In this document: piece after piece, positions 44,206 to 58,746 of the stretch
Position numbering within the stretch: position 1 is the first letter of the stretch
How the letters are laid out: each line of letters begins with the position of its first letter
DNA from: Arenimonas maotaiensis
Lineage (GTDB): Bacteria; Pseudomonadota; Gammaproteobacteria; Xanthomonadales; Xanthomonadaceae
Direction of reading: 5' to 3'
Length of the DNA: 64,000 bases
Assembly: GCF_014638745.1 (NCBI RefSeq)
Contig: NZ_BMFO01000001.1
Location: forward strand, 372,001-436,000
Position numbers and translations under genes: made by a program
Notes under the pieces: generated by a model
Databases searched by the model: none
Seen by the model: the letters and a program-made list of their open reading frames with translations, nothing else
Told to the model about the DNA's origin: nothing

Positions 44206-44961
44206 ATGTTCGAAAAAGACGCCGTCGCATTGGTCACCGGAGCCGCCACCGGCATCGGACTGGAAACCGCCACCGCTTACGCGCAGGCCGGATGCCGCAC
44301 GGTGCTGTGCGACCGCGACGCGGTACGCGGCGCCGAAGCCGCCGAGCGCCTGCGCGCCGCCGGCCACGACGCCCTGTTCATCGCCTGCGACGTGGCCGAC
44401 GCGGAGCAGGTCGCCGCCCTGCACCGCCGGATCGCCGAGACCTGCGGCCGGCTCGACGCCGCCTGCAACAACGCCGGCATCGAAGGCGAGACCGCCGCCA
44501 CCGGCGAAGCCAGCCTGGCCAACTTCGACCGCGTCATCAACGTCAATCTGCGCGGTGTGTTCGCCTGCATGCGCGAGCAGATCCGGCTGATGCTGCCGCG
44601 CCGCAATGGCGCCATCGTCAACATCGCCTCGGTGGCCGGATTGGTCGGTTTCGCCGGACTGCCGGCGTATTGCGCCTCGAAGGGCGGCGTGGTGCAACTG
44701 ACGCGCGCCGCGGCGGTGGAATACGGCGACCGCGGCATCCGCGTCAACGCGGTCTGCCCGGGCGTAATCAAGACCGAGATGGTTAACCGCATCACCCGTC
44801 AGGATCCCGCGGTCGAGGCGCAGTACGCGGCAATACATCCGATGAACCGGATGGGCACGCCGCGCGAAATCGCCGACACCGTGGTCTGGCTGTGCTCGTC
44901 GCAGGCCGGATTCGTCACCGGCCAGGCCCTGGCGGTGGACGGCGGACTGGTGGCGCGCTGA
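44206..44961 (+). CDS. Short-chain dehydrogenase/reductase
   Basis: 251 aa, classical SDR. The TGAATGIG cofactor motif is at 11-18, NNAG at 88-91, catalytic Ser142 (NIASVAG), Tyr155 and Lys159 (YCASK). The pattern DAACNNAGIEG and the GRTGxPxEIA-like C-terminal region (RMGTPREIADTVVWLCS) match SDRs annotated as glucose or 3-oxoacyl dehydrogenases. Asp36 after the second strand favours NAD(H) over NADP(H). Substrate unknown. ATG 44206 has GGGAGAC upstream. Confidence 0.85.
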   Translation: MFEKDAVALVTGAATGIGLETATAYAQAGCRTVLCDRDAVRGAEAAERLRAAGHDALFIACDVADAEQVAALHRRIAETCGRLDAACNNAGIEGETAATGEASLANFDRVINVNLRGVFACMREQIRLMLPRRNGAIVNIASVAGLVGFAGLPAYCASKGGVVQLTRAAAVEYGDRGIRVNAVCPGVIKTEMVNRITRQDPAVEAQYAAIHPMNRMGTPREIADTVVWLCSSQAGFVTGQALAVDGGLVAR

Positions 44962-44983
44962 AGCGGGCGCCTTCCGGGAAACG

Positions 44984-45009
44984 AAAAGCCCCGCCGAAGC
45001 GGGGTTTTT
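44984..45009. terminator. Bidirectional intrinsic terminator between the SDR gene and secF
   Basis: AAAAGCCCCGC-CGAA-GCGGGGTTTTT, located between two convergent stops (44961 and 45028). Confidence 0.88.
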
Positions 45010-45027
45010 CATCGGATCGCATGGCGC

Positions 45028-45960
45028 TCAGGGGCGGGCGTTCAGCTCCGCTTCGTCGCGCGCCTTCGGCATCAGGTCCTGCTTGGTGACGCCCATCATC
45101 AGCAACAGCGGGCTGGCCACGAAGATCGAGGACAGGGTGCCGATGACGATGCCGAGCACCTGCGAGATGGCCATGCCCTGCAACGAATCGCCGCCGTAGA
45201 AATACAGGGCCAGCACGGTCAGCAAGGCGACGAACGAGGTGATGATGGTGCGCGACAGGGTCTGATTGACCGAGCGGTTCAGCACCTCCGCCGGCGACAG
45301 CTTGTGCAGATTGCGGAAGTTCTCGCGCACGCGGTCGAACACCACGATGGTATCGTTGATCGAGTAGCCCATCACCGACAGCACGCCGGCCAGCACGGCC
45401 AAATCGAATTCGATGCCGAACAAGGCGAACCAGCCGCAGACCAGCAGCATATCGTGCAGGGTGGCGATGATGGCGGCGATGGCGAACTTCAGCTCGAAAC
45501 GCATCCAGACGTAAGCGAGGAATCCGAGCACCACGAACAGCACGGCCAGAAAGCCGTTCTCGGCCAGCTCCTTGCCGACCTGCGGGCCGACGTAGTAGCT
45601 GTCCCGCAACACGCCGGGGTTCTCCGCGGTCTGCACGGCGTTCAGGATGTCGGTGCCGCTCTGGCGCGCGCCGTCCTTCTGCAGCTGCATGCGCACCACC
45701 ACGTCGGTGGCGGAGCCGAAGGTGCGCACCTGAGCGCCATGATAGCCGGCGGCCTCGAGCTTCTGGCGCACGGCCTCGACGTCGGCCGGCTTCCTGAAGT
45801 GGATTTCGGTCTCGGTACCGCCGGTGAAGTCGAGCGCGAAGTTGAAGCCCTTGACCGCCATGGCGCCGATGGCCACGACCATCAGCAGGCCGGCCAGGCC
45901 CAGGGAGACCCAGCGCAGACGCATGAAATCGAATTTGCTATTGGAAGGAAACAGTTCCAC
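45028..45960 (-). CDS. secF: Protein translocase subunit SecF
   Basis: 310 aa with six membrane segments (first at about 15-33, the rest from about 130 onwards) and a periplasmic P1 domain containing DFTGGTETEIHFR. SecDF uses the proton motive force to aid protein export through SecYEG. The C-terminal half has the conserved VMGYSINDTIVVFDRVRENF motif. It follows secD by 15 nt. Confidence 0.95.
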   Translation of the reverse strand: MELFPSNSKFDFMRLRWVSLGLAGLLMVVAIGAMAVKGFNFALDFTGGTETEIHFRKPADVEAVRQKLEAAGYHGAQVRTFGSATDVVVRMQLQKDGARQSGTDILNAVQTAENPGVLRDSYYVGPQVGKELAENGFLAVLFVVLGFLAYVWMRFELKFAIAAIIATLHDMLLVCGWFALFGIEFDLAVLAGVLSVMGYSINDTIVVFDRVRENFRNLHKLSPAEVLNRSVNQTLSRTIITSFVALLTVLALYFYGGDSLQGMAISQVLGIVIGTLSSIFVASPLLLMMGVTKQDLMPKARDEAELNARP

Positions 45961-45975
45961 GTCGGACTCCGTGCG

Positions 45976-47850
45976 TCAGATCGAAAGCTTGGCCAGCTTG
46001 CGCCGGCCGCCGTAAATCAAGGTGGCGACCCCGCGCGACACCGACACCGCGGTGTACATCGAGGTCAGGATGCCGATGATCAGGGTGATGCCGAAGCCGC
46101 GGATCGGGCCGGAGCCGAATGCCGCCATCGCGATGCCGCCCAACAGCGCGGTGACGTTGGCGTCGGCGATGGTGCCGCTGGCCTTGTCGTAACCGGCCGC
46201 GATGCTGGCCAGCGGCGTGTTGCCCAGGCGCAGCTCCTCGCGGATGCGTTCGTTGATCAGCACGTTGGCGTCCACCGACATGCCGACGGTCAGCGCGATG
46301 CCGGCGAAGCCCGGCAGGGTCAGCGTGGCGCCGAACAGCGACATCACCGCCACCACCAGCAGCAGGTTGAGCAGCAGCGCGATGTTGGTGATCAGACCGA
46401 ACATGCGGTAGTACAGCACGAAGAACACCATCACGAACACGAAGGAATACAGCACCGCCTGCACGCCGCGCTTGACGTTCTCGGCGCCGAGGCTGGGACC
46501 GACCACGCGCTCCTGCACGAAGTCCATCGGCGCGGCCAGCGCGCCGGCCTTCAGTTGCTTGGACAGGCGCTCGGCTTCCTGCGGATCCAGGCCGGTGGTC
46601 TGGAAATCCTTGCCGAACACGCCCTGGATGGTGGCCGAGTTGATCACGTCCTCGTTGATGCGCACGGTCTTGACGGTCTGCCCGCCGACGATTTTGGTCT
46701 CCGGCACGCGCTCGACGTACACCACGGCCATGTTCTTGCCGACGTTCTCGAGCGTGTGGTTGAACATGCGCTTGCCGCCGGAGGCGTCGAGCTTGATGCT
46801 GACCGCCGGGCGTCCGGTCTGCGGATCGCTGATCGGCGTGGCGTCGACCAGCTGGTCGCCGGATACGATCACGCGGCGCGACAGCAGGATCGGGATGCGG
46901 CTGCCGTCCGGATTGGTCTCGCGCATGAAATACAGGCGCGCTTCCGGCGGCACGATGCCGGACGAAAGGGCTTCGGCGGCCTGGCCGAGATCGCCGATCT
47001 GTGCCCTATATTCCAGCGTGGCGGTGGCGCCGATGCTGTCCTTGGCTTCGGCGGTGTCCTGCACGCCCGGCAGCTGCACGATGATGCGGTTGCCGCCTTG
47101 GCGCTGGATCACCGGCTCGCTGACGCCGAGCGCGTCGATGCGGTTGCGCAGGATGGTGATGTTCTGGTCCACGGCGCCGTCGGCGATGCGCTTGGCCTCG
47201 GCCGGCGTGGCCTGGGCCTTCAGCAGCAGGCCGTTGCCGCTGTCGGGCTGGCTGAACTGCAGGGCCGGAAAGCCCTTCATCAGCAGGCTTTCGGCGCGCA
47301 GCAGGTCCTGCGGGTTCTTGAGGCGGATGGCGATGCCGTCCACGCCGCGGCTGGCGTCGTAATCGCCGAATTTGGCGTCGCGCAAGGCGCCGCGGATTTC
47401 GTCCAGATAGGCGTTCTCGCGCTTTTCCAACGCGGCCTTCTGGTCGACCTCCATCAGGAAGTGCACGCCGCCCTGCAGGTCAAGGCCCAGCGTCATCGGC
47501 TTGCCGCCGAGGCCCGACAGCCAAGCCGGAACGCTCGAGGCCAGGTTCAGCGCCACGGTGTAGCGGCTGCCCAGTTCCTGCTTCAGCACTTCGGCGGCCT
47601 TGGTCTGCGCGTCGGTACCCGGCAGGCGCACGATCAGGCCGTCGCCGTCCGGACCGACCGAGGCGCCGGCGATGCCTTCGGCCTTCAGCCGCTGGTCGAT
47701 GCGGGCGGCGAGTCCCTCTTCGATCGCCCCGCGGGTGACGCTGATCTGCACCGCAGGCTGTTTCGGGTACAGGTTGGGCAAGGAATACAAGGCGCTGGCG
47801 AACAGCACCAGGAACATCACGGCGTACTTCCACTTCGGAAATTCAAGCAT
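45976..47850 (-). CDS. secD: Protein translocase subunit SecD
   Basis: 624 aa. One N-terminal membrane helix, a large periplasmic region (about 35-440) and five further helices at the C-terminus with the AGIALTVGMSVDANVLINERIREE motif. It partners SecF for late stages of secretion. It lies between yajC (33-nt gap) and secF. Confidence 0.95.
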   Translation of the reverse strand: MLEFPKWKYAVMFLVLFASALYSLPNLYPKQPAVQISVTRGAIEEGLAARIDQRLKAEGIAGASVGPDGDGLIVRLPGTDAQTKAAEVLKQELGSRYTVALNLASSVPAWLSGLGGKPMTLGLDLQGGVHFLMEVDQKAALEKRENAYLDEIRGALRDAKFGDYDASRGVDGIAIRLKNPQDLLRAESLLMKGFPALQFSQPDSGNGLLLKAQATPAEAKRIADGAVDQNITILRNRIDALGVSEPVIQRQGGNRIIVQLPGVQDTAEAKDSIGATATLEYRAQIGDLGQAAEALSSGIVPPEARLYFMRETNPDGSRIPILLSRRVIVSGDQLVDATPISDPQTGRPAVSIKLDASGGKRMFNHTLENVGKNMAVVYVERVPETKIVGGQTVKTVRINEDVINSATIQGVFGKDFQTTGLDPQEAERLSKQLKAGALAAPMDFVQERVVGPSLGAENVKRGVQAVLYSFVFVMVFFVLYYRMFGLITNIALLLNLLLVVAVMSLFGATLTLPGFAGIALTVGMSVDANVLINERIREELRLGNTPLASIAAGYDKASGTIADANVTALLGGIAMAAFGSGPIRGFGITLIIGILTSMYTAVSVSRGVATLIYGGRRKLAKLSI

Positions 47851-47883
47851 GGCGAAAACCCGGGCCGCAGCCCCTAAGATGGA

Positions 47884-48231
47884 TCAGGCGGACTTCAGGC
47901 TGCCCTTCGGCAACACGGCGGTGATGGCGTTCTTCTGCACTTTGATCTTGACGCCATCGGCGATTTCGACGCCGACGAAGCTCTCGCCGAGCTCTTCCAC
48001 GCGTCCGGCGATGCCGCCGGCCATGATCACCTCGTCGCCCTTGGACAGGCCGGCCAACAGGGCGCGGTGTTCCTTGGCGCGTTTCATCTGCGGGCGGATG
48101 GCCATGAAGTAGAACACGGCGAAGAACAGCACCATCATGATCAGCAGCGACATCGGGCTGCCTTGCTGGGCGGGAGCGGCCTGGGCGGCGGCCGGGGAGA
48201 TGATCAGATCGAGCAGGGACATGGTCGGCAA
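47884..48231 (-). CDS. yajC: YajC, SecDF accessory protein
   Basis: 115 aa with one membrane helix (about 24-46) and a small basic cytoplasmic domain with RPQMKRAKEHRALLAGLSKGDEVI. YajC binds SecDF. The standard order queA-tgt-yajC-secD-secF holds here, with a 66-nt gap to tgt. Confidence 0.93.
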   Translation of the reverse strand: MPTMSLLDLIISPAAAQAAPAQQGSPMSLLIMMVLFFAVFYFMAIRPQMKRAKEHRALLAGLSKGDEVIMAGGIAGRVEELGESFVGVEIADGVKIKVQKNAITAVLPKGSLKSA

Positions 48232-48297
48232 TCCTTTGGATTCGGTCGGTGAAACGGAGGGTCGATTATGACATAAGTGGGGCCGCGTCTGGCCTTA

Positions 48298-50441
<2,144 letters not shown>

Positions 50442-50580
50442 GGGGCTCCGGAATAAGCCGCATATTGTAGCCTAAGTGGTTGATTCCGCCCGGCGGGGGT
50501 TACGGCGCGAAAACCCGCATGGTAAAATCGTCTTTTGCGTCACCATAACCATAAAGCGGCCCAGCCGCCGGAGTCGACAC

Positions 50581-52080
50581 ATGAGCATCCTGGATATCCT
50601 GAAACCCCTGCGCGCGCGCGCCGGCGCCGTCCGCACCCAAGGCCTGGATGACGCCAGCCTGGTCCGTCTGGCCGGCCGCTTCCCGGAGCTGACCGTGGCC
50701 GCCGAACGCGCCGCCGCCGCCTTCCCGGCGCTGGTCGCGGAATTCCCGGAGCTGGCCGACGCCGACGAACAGGCCCAGATCGACGCCGTGCAGGCCGGTT
50801 TTGTCAACTTCTACCCGGATGACGCGGTCAACCCGTACGTCGCCATCGCCGCCGCCGGCCCCTGGATCGTCACCCTGAAGGGCCGCGTGTTGCACGACTC
50901 GGGCGGCTACGGCATGCTCGGCTTCGGCCACACCCCGGAATCGGTGTTGGCCGCCATGGCCAAGCCGCAGGTGATGGCCAACATCATGTCGCCGAGCCTG
51001 TCGCAACTGCGCGTGACCCGCGCCCTGCGCGCCGAGATCGGCCACAGCCGCGGCGGCTGCCCGTACGCCCGCTTCCTGACCCTGAACTCCGGTTCGGAAT
51101 CGGTGTCGCTGGCCGGCCGCATCGCCGACACCAACACCAAGCTGATGACCGACCCGGGCGCCCGCCACGCCGGCAAGCGCGTCAAACGCATCGCCGTGCA
51201 AGGCGCGTTCCACGGCCGCACCGAACTGCCGGCGCTGTATTCGGACTCCTCGCGCAAGGCCTACCTGGCCAACCTGGCCAGCTACAAGCACCACAACGAC
51301 CAGCTGATCACCATCGAACCGTATTCGATCGACGGCCTGAAAAAGGCGTTCGCCGACGCCGACGCCAACGGCTGGTACATCGAAGCCATGTTCCTGGAGC
51401 CGGTGATGGGCGAAGGCGATCCGGGCCGCGCCGTGCCGCCGGAATTTTATGCCGTCGCCCGCGAACTGACCAAAGCCCACGGCACCTTCCTGCTGGTGGA
51501 CTCCATCCAGGCCGGCATCCGCGCCCAGGGCACGCTGTCGATCGTCGACTATCCGGGCTTCGAAAATCTGGAAGCGCCGGACATGGAAACCTACTCCAAG
51601 GCCCTGAACGGCGGCCAGTACCCGCTGTCGGTGCTGGCGGTGAACGAACGCGCGGCCAAGACCTACGCCAAAGGCACCTACGGCAACACCATGACCACCA
51701 ACCCGCGCGCGATGGACATCGCCTCGACCGTGCTGGGCCAGCTGACGCCGGACGTGCGCGCCAACATCCGCGAACGCGGCCAGGAAGCGGTGGCCAAGTT
51801 GAACGCGCTGAAGGACGAACTCGGCGGCCTGATCACCAAGGTCCAGGGCACCGGCCTGCTGTTCAGCTGCGAGCTTGACCCGCGCTTCAAGTGCTACGGC
51901 GCCGGCTCGACCGAGGAATACATGCGCGAACGCGGCATCGGCGTGATCCATGGCGGCACCAACTCGCTGCGCTTCACCCCGCACTTCAACATCACCAGCG
52001 AGGAACTCGATCTGGTGATCGAGCATGTGCGCCACGCCCTGCTGCACGGCCCGCGCAAGTCCGAAGCCGAAGCGGCCTGA
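50581..52080 (+). CDS. Class III PLP-dependent aminotransferase, substrate unassigned
   Basis: 499 aa. The PLP lysine is Lys340 in YSKALNGGQYPLSVLA, and an FLTLNSGSESVSLAGRIA stretch and the GAFHGRTELPALYS block are typical of class III (omega- and epsilon-transaminase) enzymes. There is an unusual N-terminal extension of about 80 residues rich in Ala/Glu. I cannot name the substrate; the size and pattern suggest a lysine/ornithine-type or omega-amino acid transaminase. It is monocistronic, with a TAAAAT hexamer about 57 bp upstream and a terminator downstream. Confidence 0.75.
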   Translation: MSILDILKPLRARAGAVRTQGLDDASLVRLAGRFPELTVAAERAAAAFPALVAEFPELADADEQAQIDAVQAGFVNFYPDDAVNPYVAIAAAGPWIVTLKGRVLHDSGGYGMLGFGHTPESVLAAMAKPQVMANIMSPSLSQLRVTRALRAEIGHSRGGCPYARFLTLNSGSESVSLAGRIADTNTKLMTDPGARHAGKRVKRIAVQGAFHGRTELPALYSDSSRKAYLANLASYKHHNDQLITIEPYSIDGLKKAFADADANGWYIEAMFLEPVMGEGDPGRAVPPEFYAVARELTKAHGTFLLVDSIQAGIRAQGTLSIVDYPGFENLEAPDMETYSKALNGGQYPLSVLAVNERAAKTYAKGTYGNTMTTNPRAMDIASTVLGQLTPDVRANIRERGQEAVAKLNALKDELGGLITKVQGTGLLFSCELDPRFKCYGAGSTEEYMRERGIGVIHGGTNSLRFTPHFNITSEELDLVIEHVRHALLHGPRKSEAEAA

Positions 52081-52102
52081 ACCGCGCGCCGCGCGTGACC
52101 GG

Positions 52103-52127
52103 AAAACCCGCCGCATGGCGGGTTTTT
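52103..52127 (+). terminator. Intrinsic terminator after the aminotransferase gene
   Basis: AAAACCCGCC-GCAT-GGCGGGTTTTT, about 23 bp after the stop, with a T-run. Confidence 0.88.
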
Positions 52128-52209
52128 CTTGCCTGGCCGCCGGCCGCAACATTGCCGATGGCGCGGCTTTGGTATTTAATCGACATACGCCCCTGCTTGG
52201 AGAACCGCC

Positions 52210-52647
52210 ATGGATCCGTTCCTGCTCGCCGCCATCGAGGAAGCCGAACTCGGCCTGGCCGAAGGCGGCATCCCGATCGGCTCGGTGCTGGTGCACGACG
52301 GCGCCATCGTCGGCCGCGGCCACAACCGCCGCGTGCAGAAAGGCAGCACGGTGCTACACGCCGAGATGGACGCGCTGGAGAACGCCGGCCGCCGCAGCGC
52401 CCGCTTCTACCGCGAATGCACGCTGTACACCACGCTGTCGCCCTGCCCGATGTGCAGCGGCGCCGTCGTGCTGTACGGCATCCCGAGGGTGGTCATCGGC
52501 GAGAACCGCTCGTTCATGGGCGAAGAGCAATGGCTATGCAGCCACGGCGTGGCGCTCGAGGTACGCCAGGATGAACGCTGCATCGGGCTGATGCGCGACT
52601 TCATGCACGACAACCCGACACTCTGGGCCGAAGACATAGGCGAATGA
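52210..52647 (+). CDS. Cytosine deaminase of the yeast Fcy1 type (CMP/dCMP-deaminase fold)
   Basis: 145 aa. Zinc-dependent deaminase: His50-Ala-Glu52 (HAE) and Cys79xxCys82 (SPCPMC) hold zinc, Glu52 shuttles the proton. The body follows Fcy1 closely: LYTTLSPC, SGAVVLYGIPRVVIGEN and the C-terminal WAEDIGE end are Fcy1-like, whereas TadA tRNA deaminases lack this tail. The likely reaction is cytosine to uracil in pyrimidine salvage. ATG 52210 has GGAGAAC upstream. Confidence 0.78.
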   Translation: MDPFLLAAIEEAELGLAEGGIPIGSVLVHDGAIVGRGHNRRVQKGSTVLHAEMDALENAGRRSARFYRECTLYTTLSPCPMCSGAVVLYGIPRVVIGENRSFMGEEQWLCSHGVALEVRQDERCIGLMRDFMHDNPTLWAEDIGE

Positions 52648-52663
52648 CTTCTGCCGATAAATG

Positions 52664-52687
52664 AAAAAGGCCGCTTAGCGGCCTTTT
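52664..52687. terminator. Bidirectional intrinsic terminator
   Basis: AAAAAGGCCGC-TTA-GCGGCCTTTT lies between convergent stops of the cytosine deaminase (52647) and MAPEG (52696) genes. Confidence 0.8.
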
Positions 52688-52695
52688 CTCCGGGC

Positions 52696-53097
52696 TTACT
52701 GGAAGCGCGGCACCTGCGCGCTGAGCGAGCCGACGATGGCGAACACCGCCATCACGATCATCGGCAGCCAGGTCAGGGTCATGCCCCAGAAGCGGCCGAG
52801 CGAACGGCCCTCGCTTCGGCTGACGCCCCAGGCGTGCAGCAGCCGCGAGAACAGGAACACGCCGCCGAAGGCGTGGATCACCGCCGGCGGGTAACCGGTC
52901 AGCTCGAGCGAGCCGAGCAGGATCAGCGCCAGCGGCATGTTCTCGGTGGCGTTGGCGTGCGCGCGCGTGGCCTGCAACAGTTGCATGTTGCCGCCATGAC
53001 CGAGGCCGACGCCGTGCTCGCGCCGCAGCTTGACCACGCGCAGGGCCAGGACGATCACCAACAGCGTGCATAGGCCGGCGTACATCATCGAAATCAT
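52696..53097 (-). CDS. MAPEG-family membrane protein
   Basis: 133 aa with four membrane segments. RAHANATENMPLALILLG and the HAFGGVFLFSRLLHAWG motif are the MAPEG (membrane-associated eicosanoid and glutathione metabolism) signature; bacterial members often have glutathione transferase or peroxidase activity. The Shine-Dalgarno AAAGGAGC overlaps the upstream MBL stop codon. It sits downstream of ggt, suggesting a glutathione theme. Confidence 0.85.
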   Translation of the reverse strand: MISMMYAGLCTLLVIVLALRVVKLRREHGVGLGHGGNMQLLQATRAHANATENMPLALILLGSLELTGYPPAVIHAFGGVFLFSRLLHAWGVSRSEGRSLGRFWGMTLTWLPMIVMAVFAIVGSLSAQVPRFQ

Positions 53098-53108
53098 CGC
53101 GTGCTCCT

Positions 53109-53968
53109 TTACAGGGGATGCGCGGCCCACGCGGCCCGGGCATCGGTGGTGGAATAGCGGCCCTTGTCGTCCTGCACCAGCCGCGCGGCGGCGGTTTCGG
53201 CGTCATGGGTGAAGAACAGGGTAACACCGCGCGCCAGCATATCGGCCAGGAACGCGCGTTTTTCGTCGATCACCAGCTCGGCGTTGCGGTCGTAGCCCAT
53301 GGTGATCGGCAGATGCACCCAGGCCCGGCCGGGAATCAGGTCGGCGCAGAACACCACCGACTCGGCGGCGCCGCGGATTTCGGCCAGCAGCAGGCCCGGC
53401 GTGTGGCCGTCGGAATGGTGGAAGCGCACGGCATCGCCGAGGCTCGGCGTGTGGTCGCCGTCGACCAGCTCGAGCCGGCCGCTGGCCGCCAGCAGCGCGT
53501 TGAGTTCCGGCACGAAGCTGGCGCGGTCGCGCGGATGCGGCGCCTGCGCGCGCCGCCAATGCTCGGCACCGACCACGAATTTGGCGTTCGGGAACAGCAG
53601 GCGCATCGGCTGGCCTTCGGCCCACGGCGCCAGCAGGCCGCCGGCGTGGTCGAAGTGCAGGTGCGAGAGCACCACCACGTCGATGTCCTCGTGGTTGAAG
53701 CCGGCCCTGCCCAGCTCGGCCAGCAACACGTGCTCGGCCTCCTGGATGCCGTAGCGTTCGCGCAGCTTCGGCTCGAAAAAGGCGCCGACGCCGGCCTCGA
53801 ACAGCACGCGCTTGCCGTTCAGGCCGTCCACCAGCAGCGCGCGGCAGGCCAGATCGATGCGGTTCAGGTCATCGACCGTAACCCAGTTTTCCCACATGGC
53901 CTTGGGCGCGTTGCCGAACATGGCGCCGCCATCGAGTTTCTGCGAATTGCCGAGCAGGGACCAGGCGT

Positions 53969-53972
<4 letters not shown>
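53109..53972 (-). CDS. Metallo-beta-lactamase-fold hydrolase
   Basis: 287 aa. The MBL metal motif [10 protein letters not shown] gives His104, His106, Asp108 and His109 as ligands; further ligands are in the HSDGHTPG block and a distal His. The substrate is unknown; such enzymes hydrolyse esters or thioesters. Its ATG overlaps the ggt stop (ATGA), and MAPEG follows 11 nt later. The group ferredoxin-ggt-MBL-MAPEG is a coupled run. Confidence 0.82.
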
Positions 53973-56527
<2,555 letters not shown>

Positions 56528-56538
56528 AGTGAACCTCG

Positions 56539-57081
<543 letters not shown>

Positions 57082-57678
57082 TCAGCCGCCCGCCGGTTTT
57101 TGCCATTGCGCCAGCAAATAGCGGGACTCCCGGGTTTTGCCCTCTTTCAGCGCCACCAAGCCATCCGGCAAGGCCAAAGCGGCGGCGGCCGCGGCCTCGA
57201 CATAGACCAAGGCGCCGTCATGCAGCAGCGGCAACAACAGCGGCCAGAGCCGGGGCCAGAAATCGCTGGCGAACGGCGGATCCAGGAACACCAGATCGAA
57301 GCGCTCGCCGGCGTTGCCGGCCATCCACGCCAACGCATCGGCCTGCACCACCTGCAGCCGATCGGCCTTCAGGCGCTCCCGACTCGCACGCAGCGAAGCG
57401 GCGGCCGGGGCATGGCTTTCGACCAACAGGACCTCGGCGGCACCGCGCGAAGCCGCCTCGAAACCGAGTGCGCCGGAGCCGGCGAACAGATCGAGCACGC
57501 GCCGGCCTTCGATCCGGTTCTGCAGCCAGTTGAACAGGGTCTCGCGCACGCGGTCGCCGGTCGGCCGCAGGCCGTCGGCATCCGGCACCGGCAATTTCGA
57601 GCCCCTGAGGCTACCGGCTATAATACGGACGTGGCCAAGCCCTGTTTTTCGCACGCTTCGCCTCCATATCCTCCGCAT
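57082..57678 (-). CDS. rsmD: 16S rRNA (guanine966-N2)-methyltransferase
   Basis: 198 aa from ATG 57678 (a GTG at 57654 would give 190). VRIIAGSLRGSKL, LFAGSGALGFEAASRG (SAM-binding loop) and the catalytic LDPPF motif identify RsmD, which methylates G966 of 16S rRNA. It is divergent from ftsY with a 30-bp gap and is followed by coaD (33-nt gap), the usual neighbourhood. Confidence 0.92.
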   Translation of the reverse strand: MRRIWRRSVRKTGLGHVRIIAGSLRGSKLPVPDADGLRPTGDRVRETLFNWLQNRIEGRRVLDLFAGSGALGFEAASRGAAEVLLVESHAPAAASLRASRERLKADRLQVVQADALAWMAGNAGERFDLVFLDPPFASDFWPRLWPLLLPLLHDGALVYVEAAAAAALALPDGLVALKEGKTRESRYLLAQWQKPAGG

Positions 57679-57708
57679 GTCCCGCCTATTGTGACGCAGA
57701 ACCGCCCT

Positions 57709-58746
57709 ATGTTCGATTTCCTCAAGAAAAAACCCAAGCCCGAGGCCGAAAAACCGGCAAGCCCGGCGATGGCGGAGCCGCCGGCGCAGACGGCCGAGGC
57801 GGACGCGGCCGGCGATGCCGCCGAGGTGGTGGACACCCGCGAGGCGGTCAAGCAGACGGTCGGCAAGAGCTTCTTCGCCCGCACCTTCGGCGGCCTGTTC
57901 TCGCGCCATCCCAAGCTCGACCCGGAACTGCTCGACGAGCTGGAGGAGGCACTGATCAGCGCCGATGTCGGCGTGCGGGTCAGCGCCGAAATCATGGCCG
58001 ACCTGCGCAAGCGCCTGAAGGCGCGCGAGTTCGCCGATTCCGGGCAGCTGCACGACACCCTGCGCGCGCAGTTGCGAGCGATTCTGGAGCCGATCGCCAA
58101 GCCGCTGGCGATCGACGGCGGCCATAAACCGTTCGTGCTGTTGACCGTCGGCGTCAACGGCGTCGGCAAGACCACCACCATCGGCAAGCTGGCGCGCCGC
58201 TTCCAGAAGGACGGCCACAGCCTGATGCTGGCCGCCGGCGACACCTTCCGCGCCGCCGCCGTGCAGCAGCTGCAGATCTGGGGCGAGCGCAACAACGTCG
58301 CGGTCGTCGCGCAGGGCCAGGACGCCGATCCGGCCTCGGTCGCCTTCGACGCCCTGCAGGCCGCGAAATCGCGCGGCTTCGACATCCTGATCGCCGACAC
58401 CGCCGGCCGCCTGCATACCCAGAACCATCTGATGGCGGAACTGGCCAAGATCAAACGCGTGCTGGCCAAGCTCGACCCGGAGGCGCCGCACGAGGTGCTG
58501 CTGGTGATCGACGGCACCACCGGCCAGAACGCCATCAACCAGTGCCGTGCCTTCCACGAGGCGGTCGGCGTCACCGGCTTGGTGGTGACCAAGCTCGACG
58601 GCACCGCCAAGGGCGGCGTGCTGTTCGCCTTGGCGCGTGAATTCGGCATCCCCATCCGCTTCATCGGCTTGGGCGAAAAGCCGGAAGACCTGCGCGAATT
58701 CGACGCCCAGGCCTACGTGGACGCCCTGCTACCGGCGCGCGCTTGA
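57709..58746 (+). CDS. ftsY: Signal recognition particle receptor FtsY
   Basis: 345 aa. An acidic/Ala-rich N-terminal A region (about 10-45, short for the family) precedes the helical N domain and the GTPase G domain: GVNGVGKTTTIG (P-loop, about 145-156), DTFRAAAVQQL, DTAGRLHTQ and TKLDGTAKGG. It targets ribosomes carrying membrane proteins to SecYEG together with Ffh. The downstream mutY overlaps by 4 nt with TTGA. Confidence 0.95.
   Translation: MFDFLKKKPKPEAEKPASPAMAEPPAQTAEADAAGDAAEVVDTREAVKQTVGKSFFARTFGGLFSRHPKLDPELLDELEEALISADVGVRVSAEIMADLRKRLKAREFADSGQLHDTLRAQLRAILEPIAKPLAIDGGHKPFVLLTVGVNGVGKTTTIGKLARRFQKDGHSLMLAAGDTFRAAAVQQLQIWGERNNVAVVAQGQDADPASVAFDALQAAKSRGFDILIADTAGRLHTQNHLMAELAKIKRVLAKLDPEAPHEVLLVIDGTTGQNAINQCRAFHEAVGVTGLVVTKLDGTAKGGVLFALAREFGIPIRFIGLGEKPEDLREFDAQAYVDALLPARA

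Noticed and set aside
45304-47877. Long plus-strand reading frame opposite secF and secD
   Set aside because: Shadow frame with low-complexity composition; secD and secF on the other strand explain the region fully.
52210-52647. Annotation as TadA (tRNA adenosine deaminase)
   Set aside because: HAE and PCPMC fit both, but the YGIPRVVIGEN and C-terminal WAEDIGE region follow Fcy1-type cytosine deaminase and not TadA.
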